From NCBI GenBank assembly GCA_963855995.1, contig OY979717.1, positions 9,544,001-9,608,000 on the forward strand: a stretch of 64,000 bases of DNA, given 5' to 3'. A model generated the notes under the pieces. That model had not been told where the DNA came from. It searched no databases and was given only the letters and a program-made list of their open reading frames with translations. Below, one piece after another: positions 1-12,600 of this stretch (position 1 is its first letter; each line of letters begins with the position of its first letter). The position numbers and the translations under genes were made by a program. This DNA comes from Muricea muricata (taxonomy: Eukaryota > Cnidaria > Anthozoa > Malacalcyonacea > Plexauridae).

Positions 1-2142
1 CAAAATAAAACAGAATCTACAATAGGCCTAAGAATTTTCCTGTTTTCTGCAATTTCCTTTTTGACATTTGCATCCATGATGTTTTCAATAGGCTGTGTGA
101 CACCTGACATTTGAGAAAGTAAAGCAGTTAGCATTGGATAAGTACATGCATGCAGTCCCATTTCTCCCCCAGTGTTATTACCAGCATGCCGTCTAAAAGT
201 AGACATAGCATCATTCCAGTAACGAAAAGGCTGAGAAACTAATCTAGTAATTCTAGAACTTCTACGTGGAAAACGATCTCCAAAAAGTACACAAGACAAA
301 CAATATGCACCATCCTCAGATGCTGAATAGCAAAGCCAGGGAAAGATATTAAGCCAGTCATATTTAAAACTTCTTTTGTTCTTCTCACTTAATTGAGGAA
401 ACACATAATTCCTGTGTGGCCTAAAAACATTTTTAATAAAAGTACAAATATCAGCAGTATTCAAGCTTTTAACCTTTTGCCTGTAAGAGGCAATATCAAA
501 ATTGCTTGTTGGCATAGATGCTTTTACCTGATCATCAGATACTTCTGTACTTCCTAATAAAAGCTCAGGTGACTGCAGTGGTTTTGAGGTCAATGATTCA
601 GTATCAGTTGCAGTCATTGAAGTAATCAGTGCAGCTTTGGAAGAAAAGCTTTCATTAGGGGCTCTGGTTTTAGTACAAACACTTACCAAAGGTTTTTCCT
701 CTTTTGAAAAAAACTTGTAAATATCCCCATCTGCCTTTGAACCTAATTTGGCCTTTTTAGATTGTGATGAACTAGTTGCACTTAGACACTTTCTTTTAAG
801 TTTGCTGGAATAAAATACTAGAGGAACAAAATGGTTAGGATGGAAACTTTCACCAGGTTCAACAATACCTTCATGACAAAATAAAATATGAAGGGCATCT
901 GAAAATACTTTGGCAGGGTTTCTTGGATGTATTAAAGAGTTAAACTGTAGTTTATGGCGTATTTCCCCTGAATCTGGGTAATATGTTCGAATATCTTTCC
1001 CTATAACAGAAGAAAGACTTAAAATACAAAGAAATGAGGACCATTTCTTATCATGGCAGTTTAAAAAGGCTTCCTTTTTTACAAGGTCTTCAGTCATCAA
1101 ACCTGAATCCAAACACTCTTGTGATACAGACCTAGGCAAAAGATTCTTTAGGCTGTTGTGAAATTCACTATGCTTTTCCACAATAGATGAAAATAATGGG
1201 TGTTGAGAATAGAATTCAGCATTCATAAAAAGTTCAATTGAAGTAAGTTTTCTCAAAATAGGTACTAAACTGTTATCACCTACCAGAACCAATGACACAG
1301 AACTGTATAGGCAATTACCTGAAGCTTCTGATCTAAAAAATGTACCACCATTTGAGACTTAAATCAGTTAATATAAACAGAGGGCCAAATTACAGAAAAC
1401 ATCATGTAAACTTAACAGGCTTTTAATATAAACTGTAAAGTAAAATTCTAATTATATTCTCACGTTATTTAAATTTAGGCGCATAGAAATAGAATCCCTG
1501 GTTTAAGATTAAGAAAGGAGAACATAAATAATAAATTGATTCAATACAAATCGCGGCATGTGTTAAAAAAATTTACTTAATGAAATACAATATGCAATAA
1601 ATAGGCACGTGCATGCTACTTAGCTATAATCGTATTCATCGCATATATTTCAGGAAATGCAAATTTTACAAAATATAATTATAGCACCCAACTAGGAAAC
1701 TTTCTTCTGAGGCTTCTAGGCGCAATGGGTCATGGTGAAGTTGCAAGTCGAACGGACGAATATATATGTATATTTGAAGTCAAAATGTATATTTTAGAGC
1801 GTGTTGCCGTGCTATATTTCAACTTTACGTTTGTCATACGAATAATATTGCAGCTAATATCATGTCTGTTCTGACTATTCATTTTGTTATATTTTCATAC
1901 CTTATAGCAGTACACACTCTTCCTTTATTACTACGATCTTTGAGAGGCACGTATATTTCAGCTGAGAAGTCTCTACTCAAAGCTTTCCCAGTATCGAACA
2001 ACAGTGATAAAAGCTGCTCGCTCGAAATGGTCGATGCCGCACGATAATCCTCGCTTAACGAACTCTTGAGCTGCTCAAGGGCTGCTAGATTGCTTTCCAA
2101 AATCGCATTTCGAACATCCGCGTACAAATCACTACTCGACAT
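1..2142 (-). CDS. OTU-like / TTF zinc finger / hAT-type transposase-derived gene (partial)
   Basis: Not previously named by me; assigned from domains. Exon 2 (1357 down to 1, running off the window) is open for over 1.3 kb. It begins with an OTU-like cysteine-protease fold: a GNCLYSSVSL motif with the nucleophile Cys, a following IELF helix, and a later NHFVPLV motif supplying the His. A linker rich in Ser and Lys follows, then a TTF-type zinc finger (FKYDWLNIFPWLCYS, then YCLSCVLFG) and the VKKEIAENRKIL start of the DUF4371/hAT dimerisation region. An AG acceptor with an upstream CTGAT branch-like motif sits at 1358-1359. A probable first exon (2142-1914, starting MSSSDLY) joins in phase through a weak donor at 1913. 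The catalytic hAT core lies outside the window. It could be a live transposon or a domesticated gene; no terminal repeats are visible here. Confidence 0.72.
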
Positions 2143-2664
2143 TGTAAAATAACTTTTCAAGTCAAGTCAACTCGTATGGTATACGCGAATACAAGATTAG
2201 CATGGAAAGGACTGCTTTGCATGAATTTCGCAATTTTCAATGACTGATACCCCCAGCCGCGAATAAGTCTGAATCAGTCCAAAAAATGAGCCAATAGAAA
2301 TAGTCAATATTTTCAAATTGACCAATCATAACATAATATATGGACTGGTATGACTCCCTTAAGCTACAAATAAGTCAGACCACCCCACAGATCAGTCCAG
2401 ATCAGTCAAGATTGTCTATAAACCAATCAGATGTGCAGATTCGAGACTGAGTCGGTCACCCGATTCGGCGAGATTCTGGCGTTTCACCGCTGCTCTCGAT
2501 GAGCAAATCGTTTTCTCAAAACGAAGCACGTAACTGGACTATGATATGAAATTCATATTATAATCACATAAATTATTCTAATTTCGAAATAATAAATTAT
2601 TATTTCTTTGCAAAAAATACGTCAGTCAGGCGACTGAGTGGACATACCCTAGATCCGCCCCTGT

Positions 2665-3039
2665 GTGAGAATTGCTGTGTGTGAGACTGTGGCTGTTTAT
2701 AATACAGGAGCTGCAAGTAAAGCAATGGTGATGACAATGTGTGGCATTACTCCTGGAGAGAATTCAATGAGGGCTCTTAAGAAGCAAGACAGAGTGTGAG
2801 CACTGACTGCAGCAAAAAAGGTTACTCTGAAATATAAAGATCAGAGGAGGAAACTTCGTGCCATGCGAAAGTCCAAGGGAGGTAAGAACTCCTATCTACT
2901 TGGAGGGTTCAGTTTGAGCTCTCAGCCTGATGTTCAAGTGAAGGAAAATAAAAAGAAAAGAAAGAGAGCTGCAGAACCAAGCATCAAATTTGTAATGCCA
3001 TCAATGGAAGTTGTTGGGAAGAAAAAACGGATGAATTGA
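2665..3039 (+). pseudogene. Remnant of a DNA-transposase C-terminal tail
   Basis: A 124-codon frame broken once by TGA at 2797-2799. It reads as a short conserved start (IAVCETVAVYNTGAASKAM, then GITPGENSMRALKKQDRV), followed by a basic tail rich in KKRKR and a terminal stop. Hydrophobic-then-basic tails of this kind occur at the ends of Kolobok and Mutator-like transposases of invertebrates, which is the basis for the call. The family assignment is from memory and tentative. The internal TGA is one C-to-T change from CGA, as expected from CpG decay. No upstream transposase body or terminal repeats were recognised, so this is a truncated, dead copy. Confidence 0.45.
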
Positions 3040-3059
3040 CACTTATCCTGGTATGTTAA

Positions 3060-4825
3060 AACTCAATTAGTAACAGTTGTAGACCAGGAATCTTCATATA
3101 CAGCACATTACTATCTTGCCTGTATCCCTTGGAAAGCTAGTTGACTGTTCAGAGCAAATCTGTGTTTAATACTAGACTATAAATAAGTAGAAACTATTAC
3201 TGTATGTTTAACTTTGATTTTCTCAAAACATCAATGTTTTGCAATGTACAACTGGCAACAGCTCTAAACTAAAGACAATTTGATAGAATAGCTCCATTTT
3301 TTGACTGAAGGTGTATCTCAAAGTACTTTATGCAATGAATAAACAATTTTTCAAAATTTGCGATACTTCTTGCGTTGGTACTGGTAATTAGTAATACTGC
3401 TCCATGTAATAAACAAGCGCGTCACATAACTGGTATTTAAAATAGGTTGTTTTACGGTCTTTGGATATACGAACATACGTGCATATATACCCCCCCCCCT
3501 CCTTTTCCCAATTATTATCGAGCCGGTTACGACCTACCGTTGACCGTTGAGGATGCCTTGGTTAGCACGAGAAGTATATGCCACCTTAATATAAATATAT
3601 CAATCAAAATAATTTCTTAGTAAACACGTTTCTTAAATTCTCATCTCTGGGTTTTAAGATAAACATGTACAGCCGTCCTTTGTGCTCATTCTCTGTCAAT
3701 CAACAGGCGGCAGATCTGACCCAGATCTGACCCAGCTTTTACCCAGCTTACCCCAGCCAGGGACCAAATAATTTACGGTTGGCAACGCTGGCCTGGGTAC
3801 GAGTGACTAGGAGGAAGATATATGAGCTCAATCTTTATTTCGTGTCTTTATTTGAATTTTTTTTTAAATAAGTATTTTAACACCAGTGACTTTATGTGCT
3901 TCAAAGTATATCAGACAATTATAAAAAGTAATAATGATTTAGTTGTATTGCTTTGTAGATTATGACAACAGAATCTCATCAGTCTATGTAGTTGAAAACG
4001 CAACTTAGTCTTTGATTCTTATTACATAAGCTATTGTCGTGAGCTTGATTCTTGCGCGAACGATTTACTTCCGTATACAAATTAAATGGCATTGTAGATT
4101 GTGTTCCTGGTTGTGGTGATGCTGAGATGATTCTCTCGACGAAATATTGAAATAAAAGAAGGTATGCATTACCTAAAGTTTTTTATAAACCATTACTAGT
4201 ACAAACCCATCTTATTTCATAATAATCACCTGTTTGTTCGTCTTTTTGTAATATTACGAAGTGTATGATGGCGCGAATTTTTTCAATACTTTCATTCAAT
4301 CATGTCTTGTTATTATTTTGTTTAACATACGTTAAAGGTTTAGAAATATTTCTTTATATATGTTTATTAAAATAACGTCTTTATCTTACTGTATACTTTA
4401 TATCTTCGTCAGTATTTAACATGCTATATATGACTGTATGCAGTATAAGTTGACAAATGAAACATGTTTTTTATCATTATCATCATTGAATTTCATTATT
4501 TTGCCAGTTGCCTTGCTAAGGAATTTTGGAGTCTAAAAATCCCTTTTTTCGTAGTTAAATTTTTGTTGTGGCAGTGGACCCCACAATGAATTGATGAGTA
4601 AATTGCTCACTGCACAACCAACAGTTAAGGCGATCATCAATTTTACACCTTATAGGGATGGATCTAGAATGTTAAATGGGGCGAGGGGATCGTATACTAG
4701 AGTGGAATGTTTGTACTGCTAACTGCGGCATTGGGTGCACATTTTGATGAATTCTATATATTTTCTATTGCATTTTGTAAATCTTGGCCATGCAATCTTC
4801 AAACTTTCTAGTCTGGTTCATATAA
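3060..4825. other. Intergenic stretch without recognised genes
   Basis: AT-rich DNA with no recognisable coding region on either strand. It holds a poly(C) run at 3490-3499 and a short tandem stretch near 3710-3760 in which a GACCCAGATCT/TACCCAGCTT-like unit repeats. Nothing else could be supported. Confidence 0.5.
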
Positions 4826-5625
4826 TCAAGTTCTGCCTAACTCATTTCTTTTGAAATCAACCTTATCTCAAAAGAAATTGGTTTGGCAGATACTGAATTT
4901 TTGAATATGCAACTCTTCCCCTAGTTGATGCTCTATCTACCAGAGCTGCATAATATGGTGGACCATAGGACTATTGGGCCTAGAAAATGTTTGAGGTTGG
5001 CTGAAAGAAGTATGGTAAAACTGTAAATTCTGAAAAGTCTCATTTCTCAAAGTATAGGAAGACACTGAGTATGATCAAAGAAAGGGTCACTTTTTGCAAG
5101 CACATATTTAAATGTGTTTATGATACTGATACACTTTCTTAGACATTCTAATGTTTAACAGTAACAAAATCATTGATGGATCAAGGGAGGTGCATCGAGT
5201 TGCATATTCATCTATTCAGGCTCTGCCTGACTATTGAAATCAATATATTAACATCCTCGATCTGTCCCTGGATAAGGTTTAAAAATGAAAGTTTTTTATG
5301 TGTTTACTTGTAGAAAATATTCTCAATTGGACTCTGTAGTCCCAGAAAATAAAATATTTTATGCTGCCCTGCTATCTATCAATATTATTTCAGAAGAAAT
5401 TAGTCAGGCAGAACCTAAATATACAGTATGTAGTGCTCTATCTATCAACATTATTTCAAAGAAATTAGTCAGACAGATCTAAATGTATGAATATGCACCT
5501 CCCCCCAATTAATGCTATATCTATCAACCTTAGTTCATAAGAAATAAGTCAAGCAGAACCTGAATATATGTGTAGGCACCCCCCTCCCAATTATTTAATT
5601 AATGTTCTGGATCTTTCCCAGGACC
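4826..5625. repeat. Cluster of degenerate direct and inverted repeats
   Basis: A unit of about 90-110 bp recurs with drift. It carries ATCTATCAACNTTATTTC, then AAGAAATTAGTCAGGCAGA, then CCTGAATATATG and a C-rich box. Direct copies lie near 4836-4960, 5365-5450, 5448-5530 and 5515-5625. A copy in opposite orientation lies at about 5190-5270. The mix of direct and inverted copies suggests nested or tandem insertion of one foldback element. Short frames passing through it are repeat-derived. Confidence 0.55.
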
Positions 5626-5640
5626 TTACATTGCTGGCAC

Positions 5641-6636
5641 TTAATGACTTGCAGCTTTCTTGTATTTAACTTGCATCACAAACTTTGCCATTTGCTTCCT
5701 ATGCATAGATAAAAAGACATGTTTTGAAACTTGGATGCCCGCCATTTTTTTCTGTGTTTTTTTGGCAAGCATTTCCCTGCTATTTTTGCATCCTTGACTG
5801 TGATGTTCCTTTGATGATGAAAAGTGATGGCTGGAATGAGAGAACCTTAATGTAGGGTTGGGCAGCATATTTTTAAATTGAAAAAACTGAAACACAGTAG
5901 AAAATGTGAAAAATGTTTGAAATTTTCTTGTATTGAAACAAAATAAAGTAATTGAATGTCCAAAAATGCAAAATTGGGAAGCATTTTCCCAAAAAATACC
6001 TTGGCAAACTAAACTACACTACCATTTGCAAGCAACTGCAAACCTTTTATCATCTTTGTTTACGTTTCAAACCAGACGTTTGCCTTAAAACATGCTAAAT
6101 TGCTTATTTAAACCTGTCAATCAAACTTTTAGTTGTTTGAAACATAAATAAACATGATCATTTAATAAAAGGTTCACAGTTCAGATTGCTTGAAGTTGGT
6201 AGCATGGCAAAGAGAGGTGCTTTCATGTGTTTCATCTTGTTTCATGTTAAAGTAACATAATTTAATAATGATATCGTGGTAATATATTAAATCAATGCAT
6301 GTGTTGTCAACTAGCCTAGTGCCAACCAATTTACTGGTAACTGGTCCTAGCTGGAGCTACCTTGTTCGCCCTAGACTTCAATATCTTGGAAAAATTAAAT
6401 ATTTTGCATGTTACCATAAAATTACAAAATAAGAAACCTCTATCTCAGGTAACTAGAGCAGTTTAAGATGTAAAACATATCTGTGCTTTCCTATTTTTGG
6501 AAGTTAATTCAATTTAATTATTACATTATGCGATAGATTTCTATGAGTGTTGATGAGAATGAAATAAGTAAACTTAATAAAAAATGTTTTGATTTTTTAG
6601 AGTTGTCAAAGATGAAATGATATTTGTTCATGTCCA
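5641..6636. other. Upstream region of the DNAJC14 homologue
   Basis: AT-rich, no coding signal. A pyrimidine tract ending in TTTTTTAG at 6593-6599 could be the 3' splice site of a 5'-UTR intron just before the start codon at 6637. A stop in the coding frame at 6613 bounds the start. Confidence 0.35.
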
Positions 6637-9600
6637 ATGTATCGCAATCTAACACCATTTTTCCATGCGGAGAAAGAAAACTTACATATAACAGTTCCCA
6701 GAAGAATGCAAGAAAATCACGATCCAGATTGTTTAGGTTGTGCAAAATGCAGCAAGACTTCATATGCTCAACGTCAAACATGCACCAGTCTTAGTGAAAA
6801 CTGGAGTGATCAAGTGCTGAGGGAAAATTACTGCACTGATTGTAGTGGTAGGAACAGAACACAAAACATTGGAAAGATGTATGTTAATGAAAGTCAGTCA
6901 GGATACCCTAAGATACCTGTGGATACACAGGATTATGTGACTGTATTGAACCCACGCCGCACAGATAGATCAACTGACTCTGGTAGAGGAAGCATGTACG
7001 GCTGTGATATGATCTACGTGGAGGATATACCATCACATGAAGATGTAAATAAAACAAAGACATGTGGTTGTAGTAAAAGCGAAGTTGAAAACTGTGGAGT
7101 TTACACTTCAAAACATTCCAGTGAGAAATCGCAAAGAGGAGATTATCACAAAGTTGATGATATAAGTTGTTCTGAAAGTTTTGGAAGTAGCGGGATTTCT
7201 GAGAGAGAGACCTCTGCAAAAGATCAAAGTAAACAAGCTGAGAATAAATATGATGCAAAAAATTCAGGGAATTGTAGAAGTAACAATAAGTTTAATGGAA
7301 AGACCACTAGTACGTCAAATGGTCAAAGCAAAGAGTCAGGTAGTTTTTCAACTAAAGAGAGTAGCGAAGTGAACTTTGGAAAAGGAAACGCTATAGATCC
7401 AGAAAACTATGAATCAGAGAGACCAGACAGGTATGAGAAGTTTGGACAGTGTACTGGTAGTGAAGGTGTTGAATCAATGCCTCGAAAAGCTAAGGGTAAG
7501 AATCATGACACAGAATATCCAAAAACTGATTGCAAGCGTAAGTCGCTGCATAGGGAAGATATTGCAGATAAGACCAAGCCCTCGAGGACTGGTAAAACTG
7601 GGACTGATGATGCAAAGAGAGCAACAAAGAGTGAGACATTTCCACCGAAAGACAATAGGAGACAACCTAAAACAGAAGAGAGTGAAGTGCTAAAACATGA
7701 AAGGTCTAAAGTATCCAAAGGATCAAAGAGAATGCCAAGAAGACGTGCTCCACGCCGACCTGCACGCGATCATGCGCGTGACTCCGAAAAACAAGATAGC
7801 AGCGGCGTGGTTGAATGGCCGCACTTTGTATATGATTCCATCAAAACAGGTTGGCATCTAATCAATCTCATTCATACGTTGGATATGTTGCAAAATTTAT
7901 ACATGTAAATGCATGACTCGTTCGTACAGTATGTTCCTGTAGATTGTTAACTTATTCACGTAGGTGAAATGAGACTAATCAAGTTTTGACAACATTGGTG
8001 CCACCAGTTTTTTAAAATACTTTTGCAATTTAAGAAGATTTTACTTTATTTTTAATGTTTTTATTTTGAGAAAAAATCTCAATTGACCTTTCTTATAACG
8101 ACGTAAAATGCGGAAAATTAGTGTTACAGATATTTGTTTGAGGCAACCATATACGTGTAACATCTCGAGTTCGAATTTAAATTCATTAGAAAGGTTCATT
8201 ACTGGTGGTTTCTTGGTGGTTTCTTTCAAATTGTACAAAGTTCCTGGTACTGTAATACAGTTCCTGATCTAAAACGCTGCTACAGCTATTCTTATATTGT
8301 TGATTGTTCTCTCTTCTTGTAATAAATGTAATTATATACCATTGATTAGCATGATAAACCATATTTTTACAATGATATTCTACTTATTAGGGATAGTTTC
8401 TGCTTTGTGTGGGATTCCATCGTATCTGAGTATTGGATGGTCATTGCTGGTATATTTTCTTCACACGATACTCCTGCTTATATTGCCTGTGCTCTTCTGG
8501 TAAGTCTTTGGAATTTACAGTAACAGCATTAAAAGCACATGCTAATTAAAGGTAACAATTTAACAAATTAATGACGGATGTGAAAACGAAAGTAACTAAA
8601 AAAACTATTGTGAATGGTGCATGTATAAATAATCGCTGTCCTTTAATGTTTTTATTGTCATGAAGTGTAGAAATTAATCTGCATTCAAAAGACGTAATTT
8701 TATAACATTTTTTTTAGCACCTGGGCGTTCATAAGAAATGTTGTTGGATATCTTTGGAATATACTTCCTTATCTCAAAACTTGGATAGGTTCGATTCGAA
8801 ACAAAATATTCCGGAAACAAAAAGAAAGTTTCAATGATACAGCCCAACAGCAAGCAAACCGTTCAGCCCCGCGCCAACCATCCGATCCACTTCCTGAAGG
8901 TAGGAATGTGCAGTAGTCCAGACAAAGATATCGTTTGCTTCGTTGACTGTTCATGCTAATAACTGTTTGTTATTATTTCGTTCTGATGGATTTTTAGCTG
9001 ATGAATTAGTTTCCAAACTTCTTGAGTCAAAAGATCTTGATGCATACCAGTAAGATTGGTTACTGCATAGTAATTACTATTTTTTACATTTTTATTATAA
9101 TTTGCTAAAATTAAACGTTCCTCGCAGCGGGCTTAAACACCTTATGACACCTATATAGCCATTTAGCTTAAGTTCCTTTGTAAGAATTTATAAAAACAAG
9201 GACTTCAGAGTATTGTCAAAGTCGTGGAACTGGGATAGAGCTTGTTTTGCATGGAAGTAAACTGTTGGTAATAAATTTTCAATTTATTTGATTTAAATAC
9301 TATTGATATATCGTCATCCACGTTGACAGTGTACATGTAAACGCAAAGTAATGTCATTTTTTTAATCTCTGATGAAACCCATATATTTGTCGCTGACTAA
9401 CAAACATGAAAGACTTGATTTTCTCTCTTGTCAATGTAAAAATCTGCACGCTATGAATAGAGTTTGGGATGCGCTATTAACAGTCAATGACGTTTATCAT
9501 TGTAATAAGAATTGTTCAATGAGCGAGGCTGTTATCGCACGAGAGGTCTTGGTTATAAACGGTTATTTAAATTGAATTGAATAGGTGTGCAACAATTTTT

Positions 9601-12600
9601 TCCATATATCTCTCGTAATACTGACGTTAGAACAAACATACAATTTACAAAAAAAAAGATGAATACAGCAATAGTTTCTAAATGGGTACAAAGCGTGACG
9701 AGGAACAACTACAGTATAAAGCAATTTTGGTCAATTTTTAATCATTTAGAATCCTTGGTGTGTCGCCAACAGCAACTGATGATGAAATCAAGCGGAAGTA
9801 CCGAGATATGGCGAAGGTCGTACATCCAGATAAGGTAATCTTTACCAGTGAGCTCTATATTTAGCTGGAGTAAGTACTTCAGAGAAAAATAAAACCATAA
9901 TTGCAAAAAAAATGTCGTCTGGGAGGTATCAATGCACACAAACGTTCTTTCCATCAAGAGAAGAAAGGGAGGTTGTTATTTGGACCTTCGTAAAATCATA
10001 ATATTCTTTTCATCGTAGTCAAAACTTATTTTCCTCATAGCTAACCGCACTGGAACTGACATCATACAACTTCTTACATGCTTTAGCAATGGGACGGTCA
10101 TTGACGTATCACTGTGCAAGCTGCTGTATTTTTCAGTTTATTCTATTTAGAATGCTCACGAAAATGCCAGTGAAGCTTTTCAGATCTTACAATCTGCATT
10201 TGAGGCTATCGGCGACGAGGTGAATATCATTTACGCTCCTGAAGCCTGTGAAAGATTATGAAATATAAACTCACTATGCAATCTCGTAGTCAGTATATGT
10301 ATGTTTATGCGTTAAAATGCAGTTGTTAAATATAAATCTTTTTCATTCCCAGGAAAAACGAATGGCATATGAATTTGAGAACGGTAGAAAACGGTTTGAG
10401 GTAAAGATATGCAGCTATTTCAATTAAGGTTGTCCTTCCAAAAGCGTGAACTGTGAACTATGATTACGCAAGGGCTGATGGATTATTGTTTATTTAGGTC
10501 CTGATACTCAGGGAATACCTTTGTAGTGAGTAAATTTGCCGTCGTGAGATTCCTAGGGGCCCTCGATGCTGTTTCAAAGAGATAATTCTCCGTTTAGAGG
10601 TGAAAATAAGCAATAATCCATCATCCCATTCGCACTCATAGTTTACTGTTACGCTTTTGAAAGGACAACGTTTATTGAATTAGCTGTATACGGTATACAG
10701 CTACTGTAGACTGTCGCCTCCGCATCTTATATAATTACTACATTTTACTGGATTTTACATGGTGGATCGTTCTTGTTCTACGTTATGTCATGTAAAAAGC
10801 AGCTAAATGTAGAGTATTGTAAAAACGTCTGCAAAGGATATATCTAATAAAGGTATTGGTCAGTCTTTGATTGCTTTTGCATGTTCCAAACCTAGAATCT
10901 AAAATCACATTTTGTCATGAACTGTACATGTGTGATATAAATGCACGTGTGCAATCTTTGTAATATAAAAAGTGAGTTATTTTTAAGTAGTAGAACAGTA
11001 GATATATACTGTATTTGGCAGTCGCCTGAATGTACTGATTCGCCATTGTCCTGATTTCCAGTAACATATGCTGTAGTGACTGCAATGAAACGAATATTTT
11101 AGGAAGAGATGGACGAATTCTTTGTAGATTTTATGGAAAAATTACAACAGGCAAGTTCTTTTCTATTCAGAATGATGTTCTTAATGTGTTCCTGCGGTTA
11201 AGGGCAGAAATTCGAACCAGACAGTGCATGCTTATCTATTATTTGCTCAGTTATGAAATAACTTATCATCCTTAAAATTTCACTGGAATCAGTAGCGTTT
11301 GTGAAAAATGTTAAGCGCCAGTACACTATGCCAGTTGTGCTGCAACTTGTCTCGCAATTTTGTTGCGACACAAGTTGCAAGCGAAATTGCAAGGTGTACC
11401 ATGCCTCACAATCATAAAATCACGCAACATTTTTGTTACAAGAAGCATTGTGCAAAGTAGAATCAGGTTCTACTTTTCGTAACAATTGCCTTTTCTAGCA
11501 ATTGCACTGCTCTTGCAACTTGTCTCACAATATTTGTGTTGAGCAGGCGATAAAAACTCGCTGTTTAAAGATAGATCCCAGGCTCTGCTGAGATTGCGAG
11601 AAGTTGCAAGAAACGTTGCACCGTCTAACATTCCTGATCATGCAACTCGAATTTTTAAGATAAATTCGTTGCGAGTCAAGTTGCTTAGTGTAACAGCGCC
11701 TATAAGTTATCGAGGGTGAGAATCAAATATTTTGATTAGTTTATTAGTCGCGCAGTTCTTGCTTACAACAGCGTGCCAAGGGGGGGGGGGGGGGGTTGTG
11801 CGTGTGTGCATGGGTGGAGATATCCACCCACTCCTGTTTTTGCAAACCTCGTCGGTAAAAACAGGTTGTAAATTGCTTGGAAATGTCGGTAAATGCATCG
11901 GTAGAATCAATATCTATAGTCGGTAACTGAAGAGGACCGTCCCCCAAGAAACGGAGTGGTGTGCGTGGTTGCAAATGCGTATCTAAACAATTTGCTTATT
12001 AATAATTTATTTATTTACACAAATATTTTAAAACTTCTAGATGAAGAACAAAATCATGTGTCATGTCTGTGGAAAGTCTCACCCGCGTTTACCTACGGAT
12101 CGTTCGATACTTGCTGCAAGATACTGTTCTGAATGTGGAGTACGACATAGCGTTAAAGAGGTAAATGACAACTACTATTGATTAATGCTTGCTGTGAGGT
12201 TACATATATACTGTACTAACAAAGATTAGTATCATCGGATATAGAGAGCACTAAGCGACACGCAGGACAATAGCTGACTGATAGCCAGCTGGAGTGGGCT
12301 TTTCTTACAGAAAAGGCCAAAACGTAGTTAATAATGGATAGTTGTAATGTATGTACTAATAGTCTAGCGCCTATAGGTTAGATTTTGTACAGAAATTGGT
12401 TAAATATACCGCTGAGCCATTCACTGTTAATTAGTTTCCAATAATTTGCTCTTTTGACTCGTATGTTGAAATATATTGCTGCACTGAGTCGATATTGCTG
12501 CACATCCCATTGAAAAGAGCAGAAAAAGTTTGCTTACTCAGCAGTTTGCTTACAGTAATTGCTGAATTACTGGAAATACTTTATGGTCCTATCGTCTTTC

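Noticed and set aside
1903..1914. Alternative, stronger donor AAG/GTATGA for the first exon of the hAT-type gene
   Set aside because: The consensus is better than that of the chosen site, but the reading frame would not join exon 2 in phase; an unseen small exon could change this.
6908..7258. 116-codon minus-strand frame
   Set aside because: Shadow of the long first exon of DNAJC14 on the other strand.
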